Part shown: positions 29,349 to 38,194 of the stretch, in pieces
Layout: each line of letters begins with the position of its first letter
How positions within the stretch are numbered: the first letter of the stretch is position 1
Assembly: GCA_027623325.1 (NCBI GenBank)
Contig: JAQBXY010000004.1
Location: 62,001 to 126,000 of the forward strand
DNA length: 64,000 bases
From: Gemmatimonadota bacterium
Lineage (GTDB): Bacteria > Gemmatimonadota > Gemmatimonadetes > Longimicrobiales > Gaopeijiaceae
Direction: 5' to 3'
The notes under the pieces: model-generated
Database searches by the model: none
Seen by the model: only the letters and a program-made list of their open reading frames with translations
What the model was told of the DNA's origin: nothing
Translations under genes and position numbers: made by a program

Positions 29349-30557
29349 TTAGAGGGCCTCTACGACCACAGCACCGCCCTGGCCACCACCTATGCACGCC
29401 GACCCCAAGCCATACTTGAGGCCCCGGCGGCGCAGCTCGTGGAGCACATGCAGGGTGATTCTCGCTCCGGATGCGGCGAGTGGATGCGTAATCGCGATCG
29501 CTCCGCCGTTCACGTTCGTCTTCTCCGGATCGAGCCCCAGTTCCTTCTCAACGGACTTGTATTGCCCGGCAAACGCCTCGTTGACCTCCACCAGGTCCAT
29601 ATCCACAAGCGAGAGGCTCGCCTTCTCCAGGGCCAGCCGTGCAGCCGGTGCCGGGCCAATCCCCATGACCTGCGGCTCGACGCCCACGAAACCCCACGAG
29701 ACGATGCGACCGATCGGCGCAACGCCATTGGCTGCGGCCCACTCGGCGCTGGCCAGCACGAGACACGCGGCCCCGTCCCCGATTCCGCTGGCGTTCCCTG
29801 CGGTCACGAGGCCGTCCTTCTTGAAGTACGGCCTGAGCCCGGCGAGTGCCTCCATCGTCGTTTCGGGTCGCATGTGTTCATCAGAAGCGTAGACCGTATC
29901 TCCCTTACGTCCCGAGATCACGACCTCGGCTATCTCAGCATCGAAGTGCCCCGCGGCCCACGCGGCGCTCGCTCGCTGCTGGGACACGTACGCTACCTGG
30001 TCCGCCTCCTCCCTCGTCACGTGGTAGCGCTCGGCCAGTTCCTCAGCGGTCTGCGCCATCGTCAAATCACAATTCGTATCGAGCAGGGCTTCCCAGAGGA
30101 GATCCTCAAAGTTCTTTCCAGCCGGTCCGAGGCGCATCGCACTGCCCCACCTCGCTCCTCGAACCACATGTGGAGCCTGACTCATGGACTCGGCACCGCC
30201 GGTAAGGCACACGTTCGCTTCGCCGAGAATGATCTCTTTGGCACCTTGCACCACCGCCTCGAAGCCGGAGCCGCACAGCCGGTTCACCGTAAGAGCCGGA
30301 CTCTCCTGGGGCACGCCAGCCCGAAGCGCAACGTGGCGGGCCAGGTAGATCGAGTCGGACGACGTCTGCAGCGCGTTGCCAATGAAGGTGTGTTCCACAT
30401 GCTCGGGCGTGATGCCCGCTGCCTCGATCGCCGCCTTACTGGCGAAGACCCCGAGGTCAGTCGCAGTAAAGTCCTTGAGCGATCCACCGAACGTGCCGAA
30501 TCCAGTTCGTTTGCCTGACAGGACGACAACGTCCCGCGGATGTCCCTGCGTTGCCAT
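29349..30557 (-). CDS. Acetyl-CoA acyltransferase (thiolase)
   Basis: 402-aa thiolase that condenses or cleaves 3-oxoacyl-CoA. The nucleophilic cysteine is C95 in VNRLCGSGFEAV; the histidine motifs are VNEAFAGQ and ITHPLAASGARITLHVLHEL; the second cysteine is in GSACIGGGQGGAVVVE. Length and motifs fit the acetoacetyl-CoA thiolase/FadA group. Its neighbours (dehydrogenase downstream, hydratases elsewhere) suggest fatty-acid or poly-hydroxybutyrate-type metabolism. ATG start with the canonical MATQGHPRDVVVLSGKRT. Confidence 0.93.
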   Translation of the reverse strand: MATQGHPRDVVVLSGKRTGFGTFGGSLKDFTATDLGVFASKAAIEAAGITPEHVEHTFIGNALQTSSDSIYLARHVALRAGVPQESPALTVNRLCGSGFEAVVQGAKEIILGEANVCLTGGAESMSQAPHVVRGARWGSAMRLGPAGKNFEDLLWEALLDTNCDLTMAQTAEELAERYHVTREEADQVAYVSQQRASAAWAAGHFDAEIAEVVISGRKGDTVYASDEHMRPETTMEALAGLRPYFKKDGLVTAGNASGIGDGAACLVLASAEWAAANGVAPIGRIVSWGFVGVEPQVMGIGPAPAARLALEKASLSLVDMDLVEVNEAFAGQYKSVEKELGLDPEKTNVNGGAIAITHPLAASGARITLHVLHELRRRGLKYGLGSACIGGGQGGAVVVEAL

Positions 30558-30627
30558 GAAACCTCGGTCGAGAAGATGACTTTGGGGGTACGGCCCTCAG
30601 CTACCCCCCGAGTGGATGCCGGTTCAC

Positions 30628-31218
30628 TCAGCCGCCCGTAGACGGTCCGCCGGGAAAGCCATCCCAGGCGATCACTTCGCGCATGAGCCAGACATGCCGT
30701 CGGTTGTGGGCGAGCAGGACCGCGAAACCCGTGCCGAGGGACAGCAGTAGCGGTCGAAAAAGGGGAGACCGGAAACGGATCCTGCCCAGGTCGAGTCCGC
30801 GAGCGTCGCCAATCAACAAGGCCAGCGTCTTCTGATGCCCCTCGAACACGTTCACGACGTCTCCCGTTTGCAGCTCGGGATCGGGCACCATCGACTTCAA
30901 GGTAGGAAGGCGACGTCTCGGCGGCGGCTCCATCGACCGAGCGAACCAACGCGCGATCCAGGGATGGCGATACGGACCGATGGCTTCGGAAGCCCCCTGT
31001 CTCTTCGCATCGTGAATGGTCGCCTCGAGAACACCTAGATATGCGCCGTTCACTAGTGACAAGTGCGCGACATGACCGAGCAGCGACCATTTGTTCGGCT
31101 CGGGTCGCCAACGCAGATGTCCCGCCGAGTGCGCGTCTACGATCTCGGCTACTTCCCGACCCTGTCGACGGACCTCGACGACCATCTCGTCGATGTCTCC
31201 GATCGTGCGAGGGATCAT
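30628..31218 (-). CDS. DinB superfamily protein
   Basis: 196-aa four-helix-bundle protein of the DinB/DUF664 superfamily, a group of putative metal-dependent enzymes that includes thiol transferases. The helix start RWRPEPNKWSLLGHVAHLSL has the first His of the metal triad, and LLAHNRRHVWLMREV holds the other(s). The stop of this gene is 70 bp from the thiolase start and its own ATG lies 9 bp after pilT, so it is in the same transcription run. Substrate unknown. Confidence 0.78.
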   Translation of the reverse strand: MIPRTIGDIDEMVVEVRRQGREVAEIVDAHSAGHLRWRPEPNKWSLLGHVAHLSLVNGAYLGVLEATIHDAKRQGASEAIGPYRHPWIARWFARSMEPPPRRRLPTLKSMVPDPELQTGDVVNVFEGHQKTLALLIGDARGLDLGRIRFRSPLFRPLLLSLGTGFAVLLAHNRRHVWLMREVIAWDGFPGGPSTGG

Positions 31219-31227
31219 CGCGTCCTC

Positions 31228-32307
31228 CTAGGCGAAGTCCGTCTCGGGCGGCGCCTCCAGGTGCTGTAAGAAGGCTTGCTTGTTGTTCGCCTTCATGTAG
31301 GCCTCTTCTGCCGAGATTTTGCCTGACATCAGGAACTCGAGGATGTGCTGATCGAGGAGTTGCATGCCGTCCTTCTTCCCCGTCTGGATGATCGACGGAA
31401 TCTGATGAATCTTGTTCTCCCGAATCAGATTTCCGATCGCCGATGTGCCAACCATGATTTCCCATGCGGCCATCCGGCTCTTGCCGTCCTTGGCCCGTAA
31501 CAAGACCTGAGCGATGACTCCCTTCAGCGACTCGGCGAGCATGGACCGAATCTGTTCCTGCTCGTCGGCAGGGAAAACGTCGATAATTCGGTCGACCGTT
31601 TTCGGGGCCGAGCTGGTGTGTAGCGTACCGAATACCAGGTGACCCGTTTCCGCCGCCGTGATCCCGAGTTCGATCGTCTCCTGATCGCGCATCTCACCGA
31701 CCATGATGACGTCGGGGTCCTCTCGAAGCGCGGCACGCAGTGCATTGGCGAAGCTCTTCGTATTCGTCCGGATTTCGCGCTGGTTCACCAACGCCTTTTT
31801 GTTCGCGTGCACAAACTCGATGGGGTCTTCGATCGTGAGCACGTGCTCCGATCGGGTGGAATTGATCAAGTCCACCATGGCCGCCAGGGTCGTGCTCTTT
31901 CCTGACCCGGTCGGCCCCGTGACGAGCACGAGACCTTTGGTCAGCATGCACATCTTCCGAACGGCCTCCGGCAGCTTCAGGTCGTCGGCCGTGAGGATCC
32001 TGGAGGGGATCGTGCGAAGAACACACCCCATGCCTTTTCGTTGCCAGAAGACGTTCGCGCGGAAGCGAGCTAGGCCTTCGATCTCGTACGCGAAATCGTA
32101 GTCCTGACGCTCGACGAACGTGATGCGCCACTCCTCTTCCATGATTTCATAGACCAGCGCCTCCAAGTCGGTGTTCGAGAGTTCACGGAACTTGATCCGC
32201 TGGAGGTGGCCATGCACGCGCATGACGGGAGGTGACCCCACCGTGAGATGGAGATCGGATCCCCCTTGCTCGACGAGGACTTTGAGAAACTGATCGATTT
32301 GGGCCAT
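31228..32307 (-). CDS. pilT: Type IV pilus retraction ATPase PilT/PilU
   Basis: 359-aa hexameric ATPase that powers pilus retraction and twitching. Walker A VTGPTGSGKSTTLAAM, Asp box TIEDPIEFVH, Walker B DPDVIMVGEMRDQETI, His box HLVFGTLHTSSAPKTVDRII, and the PilT-type C-terminal SAIGNLIRENKIHQIPSII (the AIRNLIRE-like motif) are present. The N-terminal PAS-like domain DLHLTVGSPPVMRVHGHL is complete. It lies directly downstream of a GspE/PilB-like gene carrying an internal stop. No pilin genes are in the window. Confidence 0.95.
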   Translation of the reverse strand: MAQIDQFLKVLVEQGGSDLHLTVGSPPVMRVHGHLQRIKFRELSNTDLEALVYEIMEEEWRITFVERQDYDFAYEIEGLARFRANVFWQRKGMGCVLRTIPSRILTADDLKLPEAVRKMCMLTKGLVLVTGPTGSGKSTTLAAMVDLINSTRSEHVLTIEDPIEFVHANKKALVNQREIRTNTKSFANALRAALREDPDVIMVGEMRDQETIELGITAAETGHLVFGTLHTSSAPKTVDRIIDVFPADEQEQIRSMLAESLKGVIAQVLLRAKDGKSRMAAWEIMVGTSAIGNLIRENKIHQIPSIIQTGKKDGMQLLDQHILEFLMSGKISAEEAYMKANNKQAFLQHLEAPPETDFA

Positions 32308-32346
32308 GCCGCTCTCTGTTTACCTCCGTTTTCTCTACGGGTACAC

Positions 32347-33603
32347 CTAGGGATGCAGCGGCTCGAGCGACCACTCGAGTTCGTCACCGGCCTGTCGAAT
32401 CCGAAGCTTCCACCGGATCCCGGCTTGATGAGCTGGTGCTACGTCGTCCTCGGTCGGCCAAAGCAGGAACGCGACCGACGCGATATCCAAAGCACTCCCC
32501 GCCCAAGCCTTGTCGCCACCCGAAAGATCGACCGTCACGACATCGAAATGGAATGCCCTGAGCGACTCGAGTTCTTTGGCCCAACTGTTGGGATCATCGG
32601 GCATCTTGAGACTGAACGCCTCGGTCGCAGCGTCTTGATCTCGGGCATTGATATAGATGCCCCTCCAGGTCGGATCGAGCAGGAGGGTGGGAAGGTGCGG
32701 TAGGATCTCGTGGCCGAGCGCCGGCGGGTCGACAAGCACGATGAAACGCGCAGTACCCGATCGCGCCAGCAGCCTGATCTCGGACAGAACACCCGACGAA
32801 GGGGGTGGGAACCGCGCTTCGATCGAAGCTTCTCCGGCCCTGCGGCTGAAGAGGTACTCGCGGCCGGACTCATCCGCGAGATAGCTCACATCGACCGGAG
32901 TCACCGAGCCGGGCCCCAACAGTTCCGCCTGCCACTCCGAACGACTCTCTACAGGGGTCGCCGCTCCCAACCCCGGCATCATCACCCGATCGAGCTCCCC
33001 CCGCCAATCACCGGACAGGGCTCTTCTCCGAATCGTACCCCGATCGTCCCACCACGCCGTGGTGCGGAGGCCGCGTACGGAAATGCCGAAGCGCGGAGAG
33101 TCGACCTCGAGAATCGCCTCCAGTGCCGTCGAGATCGAGACCGGGTCTCGACGCTCCTCGTCTGCTGCGGCACCTCGCGCATAGACCTGACGCACGAGTT
33201 CGCGAATCGTCGTAGCCGACGCGAGCGCGAGCTCGACGGTAAGACCGGTCTTGGCTTCTAATTCTTCCACGACCCCCGGCTTCATCGGCGAGTCGACGAT
33301 GACCTTGAGGGTCTTACCCATCTTCAGAATGGGCAGGGTAAGATTCGTGAGAGCCCACTCCGGCGAAACCAACGCCGCCGCCTCAGGAGCGATCGCATCC
33401 GCCTCCGGGAATACATAGGGAAGGTCGAATTGGGACGCGAGCCCCCACTCCAGCTCCTCGGCGGTGGCGAGCCCGCACGCGAGAAGCGCGGACCCAAGTT
33501 AGCCTCCGTTGACCCTCTGATGCTCCAGGGCCTTCGCGACGTCGTCTTCGGAAATGCGTCCGACGCTGATCAGGATCTGGCCAATCGAGCGTCGCTCAGT
33601 CAT
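32347..33603 (-). pseudogene. GspE/PilB-like protein with internal TAA and no P-loop
   Basis: 418 codons read as one protein except for an in-frame TAA at 33499-33501 (codon 35). The N-terminal part is a clear MshEN/GspE-N domain: RRSIGQILISVGRISEDDVA, KALEHQRVNGG, stop, LGSALLACGLATAEELEWGL, SQFDLPYVF, then LPILKMGKTLKVIVDSP. The rest aligns loosely with a GspE ATPase, but where a Walker A should be it reads ARFIVLVDPPALGHEI, so ATP binding is unlikely. The ATG overlaps the upstream dehydrogenase by 8 bp, while internal ATG at 33372 could start a shortened protein. Either a nonsense-mutated gene or a base error; position next to pilT suggests pilus function. Confidence 0.7.
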
Positions 33604-34690
33604 TCCGGTCACTCGCCTCTTGGTTCGTCGTTCGCGGCAGAGCCGTATCGAAGTGCCTCAACAACCAGTCCCCGACCTCCTGAGTCGAAAGCTGGCCCCC
33701 CAGATCGGGTGTCGTGCTGCCGACCTCGATCGAGGCGATCACTGCAGACTCGATTCGCTCCGCAACGTCCCGATATCCGAAGTGGTCGAAAAGTAGACCC
33801 ACACAACGGATCGCCCCAATCGGGTTGGCGCGACCGGTCCCTGCAATGTCGGGCGCCGACCCGTGCACGGGTTCGAAGAGCGCGTTTCGACCGGGGTGAA
33901 TGTTCGCCGACGGTGCCAAGCCGAGACCTCCGGTAACTTCAGCCGCAAGATCGCTCACGATGTCACCAAACAGATTCGACGCAACGATCACCTCGTAGCG
34001 CTCGGGGCGGCGGACCAGGTCCATCGCCATCGCATCTACATACATGGCATCCTGCTCGATGTCGGGGTACTCCTGGCCAACCTCGGAGAAGACACGACGC
34101 CACAATCCACCCACATGCCTCATGACGTTCGACTTATCGACAAGCGTCACGCGACCGCGACCGCGTGTGTCGGCGTAATCGAATGCCGCCCGAATGATCC
34201 TCTCGACACCCTTTCGAGTCGCGATGTTCTCCTCGAGCGCGATCTCGTCCGGAGTGCCGTCCTTGAAAACACCACCGATGCCTGTGTATTCGCCCTCGGT
34301 GTTTTCGCGGAAGATGTCGAGCCGAAGTGGGCCCTTCACGTCTTTCAGCGGAGTGAGCGCTGGAGAGAGAAGAACACACGGACGGAAGTTCACATAGAGG
34401 TCCAGCTTGAACCGCATGCCCAGGAGGATGTCCTTGGCGTGCTGGTTTCCCGGAACGCGAGGGTCTCCGAGAGCTCCCAGCAGTACCGCATCATGATCCT
34501 CGTCGAGCGACCGGAATTCTTCGTCCGTGATCGTGATGCCGTCCCTGAGGAATCGATCGGCACCGAGGTCCCAGTCGGTGAGCTCGATGTCGAACCCCTC
34601 GGACGAAGCCACGTGTTCGAGCACCCGCCGTGCCTCTCTCACGACCTCGAGGCCGATACCGTCGCCAGGAATGAGTGCGATGCGGGGCAT
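33596..34690 (-). CDS. Isocitrate/isopropylmalate dehydrogenase family enzyme (LeuB-like)
   Basis: 364-aa NAD(P)-dependent beta-decarboxylating dehydrogenase. Seen: MPRIALIPGDGIGLEVV, LLGALGDPRVP, LDLYVNFRPCVLLSPALTPL, FRENTEGEYTGIGG, TLVDKSNVMRHVGGLWRRVF, SNLFGDIVSDLAAEVTGGLG, and FEPVHGSAPDIAGTGRANPI. The family includes 3-isopropylmalate, isocitrate, homoisocitrate and tartrate dehydrogenases; the loop after LYVNFRP is not decisive. No other leucine genes are nearby, so isopropylmalate as substrate is uncertain. ATG at 34690 gives the normal N-terminus. Confidence 0.88.
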   Translation of the reverse strand: MPRIALIPGDGIGLEVVREARRVLEHVASSEGFDIELTDWDLGADRFLRDGITITDEEFRSLDEDHDAVLLGALGDPRVPGNQHAKDILLGMRFKLDLYVNFRPCVLLSPALTPLKDVKGPLRLDIFRENTEGEYTGIGGVFKDGTPDEIALEENIATRKGVERIIRAAFDYADTRGRGRVTLVDKSNVMRHVGGLWRRVFSEVGQEYPDIEQDAMYVDAMAMDLVRRPERYEVIVASNLFGDIVSDLAAEVTGGLGLAPSANIHPGRNALFEPVHGSAPDIAGTGRANPIGAIRCVGLLFDHFGYRDVAERIESAVIASIEVGSTTPDLGGQLSTQEVGDWLLRHFDTALPRTTNQEASDRND

Positions 34691-34787
34691 GGTGCTTCGT
34701 TGAAGGGATCGGAGGCGCGCGAGCGGTGGAAAATCGCTCGGCAGATTAAGGGGTCCGATAGGGTAGCGCCATCGTGAGAACCGACGC

Positions 34788-35228
34788 CTATCGCCCCTCC
34801 GGCTCGCGGACAACGATCACGCCATGGCCAGGCGCGCCATTGCCGCGGAGGGCAAAGGGATACGCGCCGGGCGGAGCTCCAGCCAATGACAGCACGAAAC
34901 GACTCCCCATCTGCAGCAGCGGTGGAGACGCAGCCTGACCGGTCCGCGACAGGAAGCCTCCGCGGTCGCCCGACGCATCGCCGACGGCAAATTCGACCTC
35001 GTGAACGAGCCAGTCCGCCGACACGAACTGAATGAAGTCCCCCTGCAGCACGGACAACGAGTCGGGGTCGGCCCGCTCACTCAGTCCACCGACCAGGGAA
35101 ATCGTATGCACCCGATCGGCGGCGGTGAGACCCAGCTCCGACTGGAGAACCTCGTCGGGGATCAGCCTCGGATCGGCTGCGTCACATCCGGCGAGCACGA
35201 GCGTTGTGGCCAGTATCCACCGGCTCAA
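34788..35228 (-). CDS. Cupredoxin-like lipoprotein
   Basis: 146-aa exported protein. A lipoprotein signal (SRWILATTLVLAGCDA, lipobox LAGC) is followed by a beta-sandwich reminiscent of plastocyanin/cupredoxin: VLQGDFIQFVSADWLVHEVE, then a Gly-rich loop and APPGAYPFALRGNGAPGHGV. The copper-ligand cysteine of true cupredoxins is not seen (only one His at HEVE and one at GHGV), so metal binding is doubtful. The TTG start overlaps the stop of the zinc-ribbon gene (TTGA). Probably periplasmic and lipid-anchored; function unknown. Confidence 0.62.
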   Translation of the reverse strand: MSRWILATTLVLAGCDAADPRLIPDEVLQSELGLTAADRVHTISLVGGLSERADPDSLSVLQGDFIQFVSADWLVHEVEFAVGDASGDRGGFLSRTGQAASPPLLQMGSRFVLSLAGAPPGAYPFALRGNGAPGHGVIVVREPEGR

Positions 35229-36010
35229 GCATCGGCCTCGGTGCCACACGCCGCGCAAAACCTCCACGTCGGCTCGACCTCTTCCCCACACGCAGCGCAG
35301 GGAACGAGCGCCAGATCGGTACCACAGAATGGACAGAAGTTGAGATTCGACCGCGTGGGAAGATCCGCCCTGCACCACGCGCACGACCCGGCCCCCACTG
35401 CAGACTCATCGAGGAGCGATCCATCGGGCGCAGATGCATCAACGAACTCGGGCGCCAAGGGTGGCCTATGGGTCGTCGTCTTGGACTCGCGAATAGCGGC
35501 TGGCTCGGGCGCGGCGTCCATCGGCTGATCCGAAAAGATGTCCACCCCCGGAGGTACGATCTTCATGTCGCCGGAGGTGCCCTCTGTTGGGGCGAGTTCG
35601 GCCATCGCCACGGGATCGTCGATTTCCATCTCCTCGGCGAAGTCCGAAAGGTCGTCGGTCGCGAAGGACGCCAGATCGAGGAATGCCTGATTCAGGCGCA
35701 CATCAACCGCGGCGAACTCCCGATAGAGGCCGGTGTTGGGGTTCGCCGTCTCGAGTTCAGCCCGCAGGTTGCGCAAGGCGGGCTCGGAATCGAGAACCAG
35801 GAAGCTGCCCTCACCGGCGAGGAGACGTATGAGCGCGTCCTCATAGTCTCCGTTCATTTCCACCCCGATCCGATCACGGTGTGACCCGTACGGAACGAGG
35901 TTTTGATAGATTTCGGCGACGGTAAAGGGCCCCGTCAGGTACTCCGGTCGTTGCGTCTGGATTTCTTCGATGAGAGCGCGATGGAAACGCTCGAGAACCG
36001 GATCGGACAT
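35225..36010 (-). CDS. Double zinc-ribbon protein
   Basis: 261-aa cytoplasmic protein. The N-terminal 130 residues are helical and unrecognised (VLERFHRALIEEIQTQRPEY, FTVAEIYQNLVPYGSHRDRI). A flexible Pro/Asp-rich middle follows. The C-terminus has two zinc ribbons: CAWC with CPFC, and CAAC with CAAC, each with CxxC pairs about 16-20 residues apart. ATG 5 bp after the TPR gene's stop suggests the two are cotranscribed. It may be a scaffold; no enzymatic motif is present. Confidence 0.75.
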   Translation of the reverse strand: MSDPVLERFHRALIEEIQTQRPEYLTGPFTVAEIYQNLVPYGSHRDRIGVEMNGDYEDALIRLLAGEGSFLVLDSEPALRNLRAELETANPNTGLYREFAAVDVRLNQAFLDLASFATDDLSDFAEEMEIDDPVAMAELAPTEGTSGDMKIVPPGVDIFSDQPMDAAPEPAAIRESKTTTHRPPLAPEFVDASAPDGSLLDESAVGAGSCAWCRADLPTRSNLNFCPFCGTDLALVPCAACGEEVEPTWRFCAACGTEADA

Positions 36011-36015
36011 GACGG

Positions 36016-37122
36016 CTACTCCTCCACTTCCAGACGAATGAGTCCAGCCTCGACAGCGCCCTTCAAGAACGACTCGGGATCTGTGGAAGGGATTTCCACC
36101 CCGCTCTGCTCATGCCACCGCTCGGCCAACCGCCTCATGTATTGCGAAAGGGTCTCGTGGCCGAACCCCGCGTGATCGCGCATCTGCCGGACCAACTCAT
36201 ACCAGCTACCCCTGAATTGGTGACCGTCGTGTAGACGAACGATATGAGACTCATCGCTTCCCGCCGATTGTGCCCGCTCGAACAACTCCAGCTGGCTCGG
36301 ATCATAATAGTGGCGGGGATCGCCCGATCCCATACGAGACTCGACCTCGGCCAAGAGGCGATCGATCGGATCGTCCAGGTCCTCCAGCTCCCGTAGCCTC
36401 TGCTCCCAAGGTGCGAGACGCGGGTCACCCGACTCGAGGTGCCACAACGTCCTCTTCAACTCCATGAGGCGCCACACGGCAAGCGCGTCCCAATGCTCCA
36501 ACGGTGGGACACGCTCCAGCTCACGAAGCGCCCCCTCCCAGTCGCCACGGTCGTACAAGAGGTGACCCAGGTAGATCCGTGCCTCGTGAAGATCCGCGTC
36601 GAGCCTCAGGGCCCTCCGAATTTGTCGTCCCGCGCCGACTTCATCTCCCAGGCGGTGGAGCGCGTATCCAAGCGAGGCAGCGGCCTCTGCACTGTCCGGG
36701 CGCCCAGCCGCGGCCTTGGCGAAGATGTCGCGGCACTCGCCGTACATGGCCGCGCGGTACAGGGCGCGTCCCATCGTAAGCATGAGTTCGATATCGTCAT
36801 CGAAGCCCATCGACGCGACTTGATCGAAAAGCCTCATGGCTTCGGCTCTCTCACCGAACCGTAGCAGAGCCTCTCCCAACCCCACCAGGGCGTCCTCGTG
36901 GCCCGGGTCCAGGACCACGGCACTTTCGAAGGCGTGTCGGGCCCAGGCGAACTCTTCCCGGGCGAGACGTGCGTATCCTAGCCCGACGTAGAGCTCGACG
37001 GCGTTCGGATAGAGCGCCAAACCCTCTTTGAGCATCTCGAGGGCCCCGTCATAGTCACCGTCATTGTAGAGCTTGTGTGCCTGCTCGTCGTATTCCTCTG
37101 AACTGAGGAACCCTTCGGGCAT
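36016..37122 (-). CDS. Tetratricopeptide repeat protein
   Basis: 368-aa protein with about six TPR units in residues 6-230: YDGALEMLKEGLALYPNAVE, FAWARHAFESAVVLDPGHED, AEAMRLFDQVASMG, YGECRDIFAKAAAGRPDSAE, VGAGRQIRRALRLDADLHEA and WEGALRELERVPP. The last 130 residues are a separate charged helical domain (VRQMRDHAGFGHETLSQYMR). TPRs mediate protein contacts. It is the first gene of the minus-strand run that continues with the zinc-ribbon protein. No signal peptide. Confidence 0.85.
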   Translation of the reverse strand: MPEGFLSSEEYDEQAHKLYNDGDYDGALEMLKEGLALYPNAVELYVGLGYARLAREEFAWARHAFESAVVLDPGHEDALVGLGEALLRFGERAEAMRLFDQVASMGFDDDIELMLTMGRALYRAAMYGECRDIFAKAAAGRPDSAEAAASLGYALHRLGDEVGAGRQIRRALRLDADLHEARIYLGHLLYDRGDWEGALRELERVPPLEHWDALAVWRLMELKRTLWHLESGDPRLAPWEQRLRELEDLDDPIDRLLAEVESRMGSGDPRHYYDPSQLELFERAQSAGSDESHIVRLHDGHQFRGSWYELVRQMRDHAGFGHETLSQYMRRLAERWHEQSGVEIPSTDPESFLKGAVEAGLIRLEVEE

Positions 37123-37267
37123 GTAGTAAGCTCCTCTGCGACCCTAGGTCGGGTCGGACGAGTGGGGGTAGATGTCACAACCTAATGCCCGCCATCGGGC
37201 CGTATCACCCTGAAATGGGCCAAAACACAGGCACGATGGGCCTACCCCGCGCTCCGGCCGCCGAGAC

Positions 37268-37606
37268 CTACGCCTTCCCGTACGCGATACCGCAGCTGCC
37301 GCAGACGAGGTCTTTGCCGGCCCGCACCAGCCGGTGGGTATATCCGTGCCGCGGGCACTCCGGCTCCTCACCTTCGTCGACAGCTTCCTTCACCTTCTTG
37401 CGTTCGGCCCTCGTGGCCTTCGGAATCGCAATCTCGTACCGCAACGAGGACACGCTGCACTCGAAAATGCCTACCGAGCCTCCGTCGGCGCCCGAGCGCA
37501 CACCCAAGAGCATGAGATAGCCTCCGTTGGGAGATTCCATCTGCTGCCCAGCGTAATATCGTTTCAACAGCTGTTTATCGCCGTCCAGCTGAAGTACGTA
37601 GCCCAA
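37268..37606 (-). CDS. Small protein with a C-terminal zinc ribbon
   Basis: 112-aa protein, not recognised. A beta-rich N-terminal domain (YYAGQQMESPNGGYLMLLGV, SVGIFECSVSSLRYEIAIPK) precedes a basic linker and CPRHG ... CGSCG, likely a zinc site. TTG start with GGGGG upstream; weak evidence. Codon pattern and the tidy C-terminus support a real gene. It lies downstream of a small convergent-free region and is separated from the TPR gene by 145 bp holding nothing recognisable. Confidence 0.55.
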   Translation of the reverse strand: MGYVLQLDGDKQLLKRYYAGQQMESPNGGYLMLLGVRSGADGGSVGIFECSVSSLRYEIAIPKATRAERKKVKEAVDEGEEPECPRHGYTHRLVRAGKDLVCGSCGIAYGKA

Positions 37607-37751
37607 GTCCCTGCCCCCTATGACGTCGCCTCACTCCCCATCCAGCGAGCGCCCGTCGGCCGAACGCTGGGAGAGCCAGAAAAAAGTGGGCGCAATTATA
37701 TCGGGGACCGGGCGATTCCGCTACCCGGTGCCGACGCTGGCCCGGTTACCC

Positions 37752-37790
37752 AAAAAGAACGGAGCGGAAACCCGTGGTTCCCGCTCCGTC
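37752..37790 (-). terminator. Rho-independent terminator of the 37820-38080 gene
   Basis: On the minus strand a 13-of-14-bp stem (ACGGAGCGGGAACC with GGTTTCCGCTCCGT) with a short loop is followed by TCTTTTT. It lies 30 bp after the stop. Confidence 0.8.
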
Positions 37791-37819
37791 GCGACTGCTC
37801 GGACGACCGCCGGTTCGCC

Positions 37820-38080
37820 TCAGGCGACCGGGGCATCCTCCAGAGTCTTGGCCGAACTTTGCGCTCCGTGCGCGATGGCCGGCTTGCAAAAACGGATGCC
37901 GATTTGGTGAAGGCCCTGCAGGTCCAGATCCGTCAAATCGGGAAAACGCTCCCCGATGTAGTCAATCGTTTCATCCATCCATTGGCGCTGATCTTCCACC
38001 GCTGCCTTAAGGACCCCGCAGCGGTGGACATGACTGAACAGTTCGTCACGGGCTCGATCAAGGAGTTTCTCTTTGGACAA
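37820..38080 (-). CDS. Small helical protein of unknown function
   Basis: 86-aa protein with a charged helical start (SKEKLLDRARDELFSHVHRC) and a motif GERFPDLTDLDLQGLHQIGIRF that I do not recognise. TTG start supported by GGAGGG four bases upstream, and a good terminator follows, so it is a complete small transcription unit. Two Cys and three His could bind metal, but no pattern is convincing. Confidence 0.6.
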   Translation of the reverse strand: MSKEKLLDRARDELFSHVHRCGVLKAAVEDQRQWMDETIDYIGERFPDLTDLDLQGLHQIGIRFCKPAIAHGAQSSAKTLEDAPVA

Positions 38081-38103
38081 ATCACCCTCCGTTCACGTAT
38101 TGG

Positions 38104-38121
38104 CTGAAGGCGCGCCTTCAG
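38104..38121. repeat. Perfect 18-bp palindrome
   Basis: CTGAAGGCGCGCCTTCAG, followed by CGCGCC, which can compete for pairing with GGCGCG. It lies between the divergent small gene and the hydantoinase B gene; could be an operator or a terminator-like hairpin. Confidence 0.5.
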
Positions 38122-38194
38122 CGCGCCGTGTCGTGATCTTAGCTTCAGCCGTATAAGCTAACGGCATTTCATGTACAGATGAACTGGAGCGTCC

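Noticed and set aside
33499-33501. Recoding of the TAA in the GspE-like gene
   Set aside because: TAA is not used for selenocysteine or pyrrolysine in bacteria, and no readthrough signal is apparent; mutation or error is simpler.
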